64,000 nucleotides of DNA from Liolophura sinensis (Eukaryota; Mollusca; Polyplacophora; Chitonida; Chitonidae): positions 225,493 to 289,492 of the forward strand of contig NW_027017966.1 of NCBI RefSeq assembly GCF_032854445.1, read 5' to 3'. The translations under genes and the position numbers were made by a program. Positions 51,504 to 63,601 of this stretch are shown in pieces (the stretch's first letter is position 1; every line of letters starts with the position of its first letter). The notes beneath the pieces are model-generated. The model was not told where the DNA came from. It made no database searches and saw only the letters and a program-made list of their open reading frames with translations.

Positions 51504-54252
51504 TCAAATCTTTGGGCCAAGCCCATTTAACTCACCCAACAAATGTCTTACTTCTAAGTCGAAGACAAACTCAATGTCTTTATCTACATGTAGAAAAACC
51601 ACACCATTTGTATATAAAAAAACACAAGGTACTTGATACAACCCGCTGTAAAAAGTACAATTAAACACTGACCCACATCAATAAGGTGCCAAAGGATGCG
51701 CAATTGGGCCAGGCATATCCAGCTGTTGAAAAATTGCAAATTTCCTTGGTTTCCATGGAGTAAGAGCCGTTGCTGGGCACGTGATCTTGACATCATTGAT
51801 TATTCATTTGTGGCTACAGCCAAAAGTATTGGTCGGAGAGCAACGCGGTTTGCACCATTCGATTTCTCGTCACAAAATACGTCGGATTAGCCTCTTACCA
51901 GCAGCATTGGAACAGTTTTTCCACTTTTGGATTTTTGCCTGGTCTTTTTGCTAATTGAAATCGGCTGCATTAACTATGTACAATCGCGACTGGTCATTAC
52001 TATATTCAACTTTTCATTATAAGTTATGTGCCCTTCGGTAGCCCAGACGACGTCAAATCTTTGGGCCAAGCCCATTTAACTCACCCAACAAATGTCTTAC
52101 TTCTAAGTCGAAGACAAACTCAATGTCTTTATCTACATGTAGAAAAACCACACCATTTGTATGTAAAAAAAACAAAAGGTACTTGATACAATCCGCTGTA
52201 AAAAGTACAATTGAACACTGACCCACATCAATAAGGTGCCAAAGGATGCGCAATTGGGCCAGGCATCTCCAGCTGTTGAAAAATTGCAAATTTCCTTGGT
52301 TTCCATGGAGTAAGAGCCGTTGCTGGGCACGTGATCTTGACATCATTGATTATTCATTTGTGGCTACAGCCAAAAGTATTGGTCGGAGAGCAACGCGGTT
52401 TGCACCATTCGATTTCTGGTCACAAAATACGTCGGATTAGCCTCTTACCAGCAGCATTGGAACAGTTTTTCTACTTTTGGATTTTTGCCTGGTCTTTTTG
52501 CGAATTGAATTCGGCTACATTAACTATGTACAATCGCGACTGGTCATTACTATATTCAACTTTTCATTATAAGTTATGTGCCCTTCGGTAGCCCAGAGGA
52601 CGTCAAATCTTTGGGCCAAGCCCATTTAACTCACCCAGCAAATGTCTTACTTCTAAGTCGAAGACAAACTCAATGTCTTTATCTACATGTAGAAAAACCA
52701 CACCATTTGTATATAAAAAAAACAAAAGGTACTTGATACAATCCGCTGTAAAAAGTACAATTGAACACTGACCCACATCAATAAGGTGCCAAAGGATGCG
52801 CAATTGGGCCAGGCATCTCCAGCTGTTGAAAAATTGCAAATTTCCTTGGTTTCCATGGAGTAAGAGCCGTTGCTGGGCACGTGATCTTGACATCATTGAT
52901 TATTCATTTGTGGCTACAGCCAAAAGTGTTGGTCGGAGAGCAACGCGGTTTGCACCATTCGATTTCTCGTCACAAAATACGTCGGATTAGCCTCTTACCA
53001 GCAGCATTGGAACAGTTTTTCTACTTTTGGATTTTTGCCTGGTCTTTTTGCGAATTGAAATCGGCTACATTAACTATGTACAATCGCGACTGGTCATTAC
53101 TATATTCAACTTTTCATTATAAGTTATGTGCCCTTCGGTAGCCCAGACGACGTCAAATCTTTGGGCCAAGCCCATTTAACTCACCCAACAAATGTCTTAC
53201 TTCTAAGTCGAAGACAAACTCAATGTCTTTATCTACATGTAGAAAAACCACACCATTTGTATATAAAAAAAACACAAGGTACTTGATACAATCCGCTGTA
53301 AAAAGTACAATTGAACACTGACCCACATCAATAAGGTGCCAAAGGATGCGCAATTGGGCCAGGCATCTCCAGCTGTTGAAAAATTGCAAATTTCCTTGGT
53401 TTCCATGGAGTAAGAGCCGTTGCTGGGCACGTGATCTTGACATCATTGATTATTCATTTGTGGCTACAGCCAAAAGTATTGGTTGGAGAGCAACGCGGTT
53501 TGCACCATTCGATTTCTCGTCACAAAATACGTCGGATTAGCCTCTTACCAGCAGCATTGGAACAGTTTTTCCACTTTTGGATTTTTGCCTGGTCATTTTG
53601 CTAATTGAAATCGGCTACATTAACTATGTACAATCGCGACTGGTCATTACTATATTCAATTTTTCATTATAAGTTCTGTGCCCTTCGGTAGCCCAGACGA
53701 CGTCAAATCTTTGGGCCAAGCCCATTTAACTCACCCAGCAAATGTCTTACTTCTAAGTCGAAGACAAACTCAATGTCTTTATCTACATGTAGAAAAACCA
53801 CACCATTTGTATATAAAAAAAACACAAGGTACTTGATAAACCCCGCTGTAAAAAGTACAATTGAACACTGACCCACATCAATAAGGTGCCAAAGGATGCG
53901 CAATTGGGCCAGGCATCTCCAGCTGTTGAAAAATTGCAAATTTCCTTGGTTTCCATGGAGTAAGAGCCGTTGCTGGGCACGTGATCTTGACATCATTGAT
54001 TATTCATTTGTGGCTACAGCCAAAAGTATTGGTCGGAGAGCAACGCGGTTTGCACCATTCGATTTCTGGTCACAAAATACGTCGGATTAGCCTCTTACCA
54101 GCAGCATTGGAACAGTTTTTCTACTTTTGGATTTTTGCCTGGTCTTTTTGCTAATTGAAATCGGCTACATTAACTATGTACAATCGCGACTGGTCATTAC
54201 TATATTCAACTTTTCATTATAAGTTATGTGCCCTTCGGTAGCCCAGACGACG
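51504..54252. repeat. Domain III HOR unit 1 (2749 bp)
   Basis: Monomers start at 51504, 52053, 52603, 53153 and 53703. Position marks are P1: AATTAAAC and GGCATATCC (A51717); P2: TATGTAAA, TTTCTGGTC and GAATTCGG; P3: CCCAGAGGACG (G52598); P4: CAACAAAT with GGTTGGA; P5: TTTCTGGTC, here with GATAAACCCC. The composition shares no order with domain I although both are five-mers. Confidence 0.92.
52507..52512. other. Private GAATTC (EcoRI) site
   Basis: A single A-to-T change creates GAATTC in P2 monomers only, at 52507, 55256 and 58008, spaced 2749 and 2752 bp. Other monomers read GAATTGAAAT or TAATTGAAAT here. The site marks the domain III period directly. Confidence 0.85.
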
Positions 54253-57003
54253 TCAAATCTTTGGGCCAAGCCCATTTAACTCACCCAACAAATGTCTTAC
54301 TTCTAAGTCGAAGACAAACTCAATGTCTTTATCTACATGTAGAAAAACCACACCATTTGTATATAAAAAAACACAAGGTACTTGATACAACCCGCTGTAA
54401 AAAGTACAATTAAACACTGACCCACATCAATAAGGTGCCAAAGGATGCGCAATTGGGCCAGGCATATCCAGCTGTTGAAAAATTGCAAATTTCCTTGGTT
54501 TCCATGGAGTAAGAGCCGTTGCTGGGCACGTGATCTTGACATCATTGATTATTCATTTGTGGCTACAGCCAAAAGTATTGGTCGGAGAGCAACGCGGTTT
54601 GCACCATTCGATTTCTCGTCACAAAATACGTCGGATTAGCCTCTTACCAGCAGCATTGGAACAGTTTTTCCACTTTTGGATTTTTGCCTGGTCTTTTTGC
54701 TAATTGAAATCGGCTGCATTAACTATGTACAATCGCGACTGGTCATTACTATATTCAACTTTTCATTATAAGTTATGTGCCCTTCGGTAGCCCAGACGAC
54801 GTCAAATCTTTGGGCCAAGCCCATTTAACTCACCCAACAAATGTCTTACTTCTAAGTCGAAGACAAACTCAATGTCTTTATCTACATGTAGAAAAACCAC
54901 ACCATTTGTATGTAAAAAAAACAAAAGGTACTTGATACAATCCGCTGTAAAAAGTACAATTGAACACTGACCCACATCAATAAGGTGCCAAAGGATGCGC
55001 AATTGGGCCAGGCATCTCCAGCTGTTGAAAAATTGCAAATTTCCTTGGTTTCCATGGAGTAAGAGCCGTTGCTGGGCACGTGATCTTGACATCATTGATT
55101 ATTCATTTGTGGCTACAGCCAAAAGTATTGGTCGGAGAGCAACGCGGTTTGCACCATTCGATTTCTGGTCACAAAATACGTCGGATTAGCCTCTTACCAG
55201 CAGCATTGGAACAGTTTTTCTACTTTTGGATTTTTGCCTGGTCTTTTTGCGAATTGAATTCGGCTACATTAACTATGTACAATCGCGACTGGTCATTACT
55301 ATATTCAACTTTTCATTATAAGTTATGTGCCCTTCGGTAGCCCAGAGGACGTCAAATCTTTGGGCCAAGCCCATTTAACTCACCCAGCAAATGTCTTACT
55401 TCTAAGTCGAAGACAAACTCAATGTCTTTATCTACATGTAGAAAAACCACACCATTTGTATATAAAAAAAAACAAAAGGTACTTGATACAATCCGCTGTA
55501 AAAAGTACAATTGAACACTGACCCACATCAATAAGGTGCCAAAGGATGCGCAATTGGGCCAGGCATCTCCAGCTGTTGAAAAATTGCAAATTTCCTTGGT
55601 TTCCATGGAGTAAGAGCCGTTGCTGGGCACGTGATCTTGACATCATTGATTATTCATTTGTGGCTACAGCCAAAAGTATTGGTCGGAGAGCAACGCGGTT
55701 TGCACCATTCGATTTCTGGTCACAAAATACGTCGGATTAGCCTCTTACCAGCAGCATTGGAACAGTTTTTCTACTTTTGGATTTTTACCTGGTCTTTTTG
55801 CGAATTGAAATCGGCTACATTAACTATGTACAATCGCGACTGGTCATTACTATATTCAACTTTTCATTATAAGTTATGTGCCCTTCGGTAGCCCAGACGA
55901 CGTCAAATCTTTGGGCCAAGCCCATTTAACTCACCCAACAAATGTCTTACTTCTAAGTCGAAGACAAACTCAATGTCTTTATCTACATGTAGAAAAACCA
56001 CACCATTTGTATATAAAAAAAACACAAGGTACTTGATACAATCCGCTGTAAAAAGTACAATTGAACACTGACCCACATCAATAAGGTGCCAAAGGATGCG
56101 CAATTGGGCCAGGCATCTCCAGCTGTTGAAAAATTGCAAATTTCCTTGGTTTCCATGGAGTAAGAGCCGTTGCTGGGCACGTGATCTTGACATCATTGAT
56201 TATTCATTTGTGGCTACAGCCAAAAGTATTGGTTGGAGAGCAACGCGGTTTGCACCATTCGATTTCTCGTCACAAAATACGTCGGATTAGCCTCTTACCA
56301 GCAGCATTGGAACAGTTTTTCCACTTTTGGATTTTTGCCTGGTCATTTTGCTAATTGAAATCGGCTACATTAACTATGTACAATCGCGACTGGTCATTAC
56401 TATATTCAACATTTCATTATAAGTTCTGTGCCCTTCGGTAGCCCAGACGACGTCAAATCTTTGGGCCAAGCCCATTTAACTCACCCAGCAAATGTCTTAC
56501 TTCTAAGTCGAAGACAAACTCAATGTCTTTATCTACATGTAGAAAAACCACACCATTTGTATATAAAAAAAACACAAGGTACTTGATACAACCCGCTGTT
56601 AAAAAGTACAATTGAACACTGACCCACATCAATAAGGTGCCAAAGGATGCGCAATTGGGCCAGGCATCTCCAGCTGTTGAAAAATTGCAAATTTCCTTGG
56701 TTTCCATGGAGTAAGAGCCGTTGCTGGGCACGTGATCTTGACATCATTGATTATTCATTTGTGGCTACAGCCAAAAGTATTGGTCGGAGAGCAACGCGGT
56801 TTGCACCATTCGATTTCTGGTCACAAAATACGTCGGATTAGCCTCTTACCAGCAGCATTGGAACAGTTTTTCTACTTTTGGATTTTTGCCTGGTCTTTTT
56901 GCTAATTGAAATCGGCTACATTAACTATGTACAATCGCGACTGGTCATTACTATATTCAACTTTTCATTATAAGTTATGTGCCCTTCGGTAGCCCAGACG
57001 ACG
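54253..57003. repeat. Domain III HOR unit 2 (2751 bp)
   Basis: Monomers start at 54253, 54802, 55352, 55903 and 56453. Marks A54466, G55347 and GAATTC at 55256 match unit 1. P3 here has a longer A-run, TTTCTGGTC and TTTTTACCTGG. P5 has an inserted T (CGCTGTTAAAAAG near 56600). Confidence 0.92.
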
Positions 57004-59204
57004 TCAAATCTTTGGGCCAAGCCCATTTAACTCACCCAACAAATGTCTTACTTCTAAGTCGAAGACAAACTCAATGTCTTTATCTACATGTAGAAAAACC
57101 ACACCATTTGTATATAAAAAAACACAAGGTATTTGATACAACCCGCTGTAAAAAGTACAATTAAACACTGACCCACATCAATAAGGTGCCAAAGGATGCG
57201 CAATTGGGCCAGGCATATCCAGCTGTTGAAAAATTGCAAATTTCCTTGGTTTCCATGGAGTAAGAGCCGTTGCTGGGCACGTGATCTTGACATCATTGAT
57301 TATTCATTTGTGGCTACAGCCAAAAGTATTGGTCGGAGAGCAACGCGGTTTGCACCATTCGATTTCTCGTCACAAAATACGTCGGATTAGCCTCTTACCA
57401 GCAGCATTGGAACAGTTTTTCCACTTTTGGATTTTTGCCTGGTCTTTTTGCTAATTGAAATCGGCTGCATTAACTATGTACAATCGCGACTGGTCATTAC
57501 TATATTCAACTTTTCATTATAAGTTATGTGCCCTTCGGTAGCCCAGACGACGTCAAATCTTTGGGCCAAGCCCATTTAACTCACCCAACAAATGTCTTAC
57601 TTCTAAGTCGAAGACAAACTCAATGTCTTTATCTACATGTAAAAAAAACCACACCATTTGTATGTAAAAAAAACAAAAGGTACTTGATACAATCCGCTGT
57701 AAAAAGTACAACTGAACACTGACCCACATCAATAAGGTGCCAAAGGATGCGCAATTGGGCCAGGCATCTCCAGCTGTTGAAAAATTGCAAATTTCCTTGG
57801 TTTCCATGGAGTAAGAGCCGTTGCTGGGCACGTGATCTTGACATCATTGATTATTCATTTGTGGCTACAGCCAAAAGTATTGGTCGGAGAGCAACGCGGT
57901 TTGCACCATTCGATTTCTGGTCACAAAATACGTCGGATTAGCCTCTTACCAGCAGCATTGGAACAGTTTTTCTACTTTTGGATTTTTGCCTGGTCTTTTT
58001 GCGAATTGAATTCGGCTACATTAACTATGTACAATCGCGACTGGTCATTACTATATTCAACTTTTCATTATAAGTTATGTGCCCTTCGGTAGCCCAGAGG
58101 ACGTCAAATCTTTGGGCCAAGCCCATTTAACTCACCCAGCAAATGTCTTACTTCTAAGTCGAAGACAAACTCAATGTCTTTATCTACATGTAGAAAAACC
58201 ACACCATTTGTATATAAAAAAAACAAAAGGTACTTGATACAATCCGCTGTAAAAAGTACAATTGAACACTGACCCACATCAATAAGGTGCCAAAGGATGC
58301 GCAATTGGGCCAGGCATCTCCAGCTGTTGAAAAATTGCAAATTTCCTTGGTTTCCATGGAGTAAGAGCCGTTGCTGGGCACGTGATCTTGACATCATTGA
58401 TTATTCATTTGTGGCTACAGCCAAAAGTATTGGTCGGAGAGCAACGCGGTTTGCACCATTCGATTTCTCGTCACAAAATATGTCGGATTAGCCTCTTACC
58501 AGCAGCATTGGAACAGTTTTTCTACTTTTGGATTTTTGCCTGGTCTTTTTGCGAATTTAAATCGGCTACATTAACTATGTACAATCGCGACTGGTCATTA
58601 CTATATTCAACTTTTCATTATAAGTTATGTGCCCTTCGGTAGCCCAGACGACGTCAAATCTTTGGGCCAAGCCCATTTAACTCACCCAACAAATGTCTTA
58701 CTTCTAAGTCGAAGACAAACTCAATGTCTTTATCTACATGTAGAAAAACCACACCATTTGTATATAAAAAAAAACACAAGGTACTTGATACAATCCGCTG
58801 TAAAAAGTACAATTGAACACTGACCCACATCAATAAGGTGCCAAAGGATGCGCAATTGGGCCAGGCATCTCCAGCTGTTGAAAAATTGCAAATTTCCTTG
58901 GTTTCCATGGAGTAAGAGCCGTTGCTGGGCACGTGATCTTGACATCATTGATTATTCATTTGTGGCTACAGCCAAAAGTATTGGTTGGAGAGCAACGCGG
59001 TTTGCACCATTCGATTTCTCGTCACAAAATACGTCGGATTAGCCTCTTACCAGCAGCATTGGAACAGTTTTTCTACTTTTGGATTTTTGCCTGGTCTTTT
59101 TGCGAATTGAAATCGGCTACATTAACTATGTACAATCGCGACTGGTCATTACTATATTCAACTTTTCATTATAAGTTCTGTGCCCTTCGGTAGCCCAGAC
59201 GACG
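57004..59204. repeat. Domain III HOR unit 3, four monomers
   Basis: Monomers start at 57004, 57553, 58104 and 58654. Marks A57217, G58099 and GAATTC at 58008 match the earlier units. New changes include GTATTTGAT in P1, a broken palindrome (CATGTAAAAAAAACC) and AACTGAAC in P2, and AATATGTCGG and GAATTTAAATC in P3. P4 ends with GCGAATT and GTTCTGTG. No P5 follows. Confidence 0.9.
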
Positions 59205-60305
59205 TCAAATCTTTGGGCCAAGCCCATTTAACTCACCCAGCAAATGTCTTACTTCTAAGTCGAAGACAAACTCAATGTCTTTATCTACATGTAGAAAAAA
59301 CCACACCATTTGTATATAAAAAAAACAAAAGGTACTTGATACAATCCGCTGTAAAAAGTACAATTGAAGACTGACCCACATCAATAAGGTGCCAAAGGAT
59401 GCGCAATTGGGCCAGGCATCTCCAGCTGTTGAAAAATTGCAAATTTCCTTGGTTTCCATGGAGTAAGAGCCGTTGCTGGGCACGTGATCTTGACATCATT
59501 GATTATTCATTTGTGGCTACAGCCAAAAGTATTGGTCGGAGAGCAACGCGGTTTGCACCATTCGATTTCTCGTCACAAAATACGTCGGATTAGCCTCTTA
59601 CCAGCAGCATTGGAACAGTTTTTCCACTTTTGGATTTTTGCCTGGTCTTTTTGCGAATTGAAATCGGCTACATTAACTATGTACAATCGCGACTGGTCAT
59701 TACTATATTCAACTTTTCATTATAAGTTATGTGCCCTTCGGTAGCCCAGACGACGTCAAATCTTTGGGCCAAGCCCATTTATCTCACCCAGCAAATGTCT
59801 TACTTCTAAGTCGAAGACAAACTCAATGTCTTTATCTACATGTAGAAAAACCACACCATTTGTATATAAAAAAAACAAAAGGTACTTGATACAATCCGCT
59901 GTAAAAAGTACAATTGAACACTGACCCACATCAATAAGGTGCCAAAGGATGCGCAATTGGGCCAGGCATCTCCAGCTGTTGAAAAATTGCAAATTTCCTT
60001 GGTTTCCATGGAGTAAGAGCCGTTGCTGGGCACGTGATCTTGACATCATTGATTATTCATTTGTGGCTACAGCCAAAAGTATTGGTCGGAGAGCAACGCG
60101 GTTTGCACCATTCGATTTCTCGTCACAAAATACGTCGGATTAGTCTCTTACCAGCAGCATTGGAACAGTTTTTCCACTTTTGGATTTTTGCCTGGTCATT
60201 TTGATAATTGAAATCGGCTACATTAACTATGTACAATCGCGACTGGTCATTACTATATTCAACATTTCATTATAAGTTATGTGCCCTTCGGTAGCCCAGA
60301 CGACG
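59205..60305. repeat. Post-HOR monomers
   Basis: Monomers start at 59205 and 59756. The first has an extra A (TAGAAAAAACC) and GAAGACTG. The second has the X mark TTATCTC with normal CAATCC, TTAGTCTC and CATTTTGATAATTG. Confidence 0.8.
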
Positions 60306-61402
60306 TCAAATCTTTGGGCCAAGCCCATTTAACTCACCCAGCAAATGTCTTACTTCTAAGTCGAAGACAAACTCAATGTCTTTATCTACATGTAGAAAAA
60401 CCACACCATTTGTATATAAAAAAACCCAAGGTACTTGATACAATCCGCTGTAAAAAGTACAATTGAACACTGACCCACATCAATAAAGTGCCAAAAGATG
60501 CGCAATTGGGCCAGGCATCTCCAGCTGTTGAAAAATTGCAAATTTCTATGGTTTCCATGGAGTAAGAGCCGTTGCTGGGCACGTGATCTTGACATCATTG
60601 ATTATTCATTTGTGGCTACAGCCAAAAGTATTGGTCGGAGAGCAACGCGGTTTGCACCATTCGATTTCTCGTCACAAAATACGTCGGATTAGCCTCTTAC
60701 CAGCAGCATTGGAACAGTTTTTCACTTTTGGATTTTTGCCTGATCTTTTTGCTTATTGAAATCGGGTACATTAGCTATGTACAATCGCGACTGGTCATTA
60801 CTATATTCAATTTTTCATTATAAGTTATGTGCCCTTCGGTAGCCCAGACGACGTCAAATCTTTGGGCCAAGCCCATTTAACTCACCCAGCAAATGTCTTA
60901 CTTCTAAGTCGAAGACAAACTCAATGTCTTTATCTACATGTAGAAAACCACACCATTTGTATATAAAAAAAACAAAAGGTACTTGATACAATCCGCTGTA
61001 AAAAGTACAATTGAACACTGACCCACATCAATAAGGTGCCAAAGGATGCGCAATTGGGCCAGGCATCTCCAGCTGTTGAAAAATTGCAAATTTCCTTGGT
61101 TTCCATGGAGTAAGAGCCGTTGCTGGGCACGTGATCTTGACATCATTGATTATTCATTTGTGGCTACAGCCAAAAGTATTGGTCGGAGAGCAACGCGGTT
61201 TGCACCATTCGATTTCTCGTCACAAAATACGTCGGATTAGCCTCTTACCAGCAGCATTGGAACAGTTTTTCCACTTTTGGATTTTTGCCTGGTCTTTTTG
61301 CGAATTGAAATCGGCTACATTAACTATGTACAATCGCGACTGGTCATTACTATATTCAACTTTTCATTATAAGTTATGTGCCCTTCGGTAGCCCAGACGA
61401 CG
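60306..61402. repeat. Class K monomer and P-like neighbour
   Basis: The copy at 60306 is the last K (548 bp), with TTTTTCACTTTTGG, CCTGATCTTT and GTTATGTG in place of GTGATGTG. The copy at 60854 (549 bp) lost one A (TAGAAAACC) and ends GCGAATT. Domain II-type monomers therefore resume beyond domain III. Confidence 0.82.
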
Positions 61403-63601
61403 TCAAATCTTTGGGCCAAGCCCATTTAACTCACCCAACAAATGTCTTACTTCTAAGTCGAAGACAAACTCAATGTCTTTATCTACATGTAGAAAAACCA
61501 CACCATTTGTATATAAAAAAAACACAAGGTACTTGATACAACCCGCTGTAAAAAGTACAATTGAACACTGACCCACATCAATAAGGTGCCAAAGGATGCG
61601 CAATTGGGCCAGGCATCTCCAGCTGTTGAAAAATTGCAAATTTCCTTGGTTTCCATGGAGTAAGAGCCGTTGCTGGGCACGTGATCTTGACATCATTGAT
61701 TATTCATTTGTGGCTACAGCCAAAAGTATTGGTCGGAGAGCAACGCGGTTTGCACCATTCAATTTCTCGTCACAAAATACGTCGGATTAGCCTCTTACCA
61801 GCAGCATTGGAACAGTTTTTCCACTTTTGGATTTTTGCCTGGTTATTTTGCTAATAGAAATCGGCTACATTAACTATGTACAATCGCGACTGGTCATTAC
61901 TATATTCAACATTTCATTATAAGTTCTGTGCCCTTCGGTAGCCCAGACGACGTCAAATCTTTGGGCCAAGCCCATTTAACTCACCCAGCAAATGTCTTAC
62001 TTCTAAGTCGAAGACAAACTCAATGTCTTTATCTACATGTAGAAAAACCACACCATTTGTATATAAAAAAAACACAAGGTACTTGATACAACCCGCTGTA
62101 AAAAGTACAATTGAACACTGACCCACATCAATAAGGTGCCAAAGGATGCGCAATTGGGCCAGGCATCTCCAGCTGTTGAAAAATTGCAAATTTCTATGGT
62201 TTCCATGGAGTAAGAGCCGTTGCTGGGCACGTGATCTTGACATCATTGATTATTCATTTGTGGCTACAGCCAAAAGTATTGGTCGGAGAGCAACGCGGTT
62301 TGCACCATTCGATTTCTCGTCACAAAATACGTCGGATTAGCCTCTTACCAGCAGCATTGGAACAGTTTTTCTACTTTTGGATTTTTGCCTGGTCTTTTTG
62401 CTAATTGAAATCGGCTACATTAACTATGTACAATCGCGACTGGTCATTACTATATTCAACTTTTCATTATAAGTTATGTGCCCTTCGGTAGCCCAGACGA
62501 CGTCAAATCTTTGGGCCAAGCCCATTTAACTCACCCAACAAATGTCTTACTTCTAAGTCGAAGACAAACTCAATGTCTTTATCTACATGTAGAAAAACCA
62601 CACCATTTGTATGTAAAAAAAACAAAAGGTACTTGATACAATCCGCTGTAAAAAGTACAATTGAACACTGACCCACATCAATAAGGTGCCAAAGGATGCG
62701 CAATTGGGCCAGGCATCTCCAGCTGTTGAAAAATTGCAAATTTCCTTGGTTTCCATGGAGTAAGAGCCGTTGCTGGGCACGTGATCTTGACATCATTGAT
62801 TATTCATTTGTGGCTACAGCCAAAAGTATTGGTCGGAGAGCAACGCGGTTTGCACCATTCGATTTCTCGTCACAAAATACGTCGGATTAGCCTCTTACCA
62901 GCAGCATTGGAACAGTTTTTCCACTTTTGGATTTTTGCCTGGTCATTTTGCTAATTGAAATCGGCTACATTAACTATGTACAATCGCGACTGGTCATTAC
63001 TATATTCAACATTTCATTATAAGTTATGTGCCCTTCGGTAGCCCAGACGACGTCAAATCTTTGGGCCAAGCCCATTTAACTCACCCAACAAATGTCTTAC
63101 TTCTAAGTCGAAGACAAACTCAATGTCTTTATCTACATGTAGAAAAACCACACCATTTGTATATAAAAAAACACAAGGTACTTGATACAACCCGCTGTAA
63201 AAAGTACAATTAAACACTGACCCACATCAATAAGGTGCCAAAGGATGCGCAATTGGGCCAGGCATCTCCAGCTGTTGAAAAATTGCAAATTTCCTTGGTT
63301 TCCATGGAGTAAGAGCCGTTGCTGGGCACGTGATCTTGACATCATTGATTATTCATTTGTGGCTACAGCCAAAAGTATTGGTCGGAGAGCAACGCGGTTT
63401 GCACCATTCGATTTCTCGTCACAAAATACGTCGGATTAGCCTCTTACCAGCAGCATTGGAACAGTTTTTCCACTTTTGGATTTTTGCCTGGTCTTTTTGC
63501 TAATTGAAATCGGCTGCATTAACTATGTACAATCGCGACTGGTCATTACTATATTCAACTTTTCATTATAAGTTATGTGCCCTTCGGTATCCCAGACGAC
63601 G
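61403..63601. repeat. Right mixed monomers
   Basis: Monomers start at 61403, 61953, 62503 and 63053. The first two have CAACCCGC; 61403 also has TTCAATTTC, GGTTATTTTG and TAATAGAAA. Copy 62503 has TATGTAAA, and 63053 has AATTAAAC with a P1-like A-run but the normal GGCATCTCC. The order resembles a degenerate domain III unit. Confidence 0.8.
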
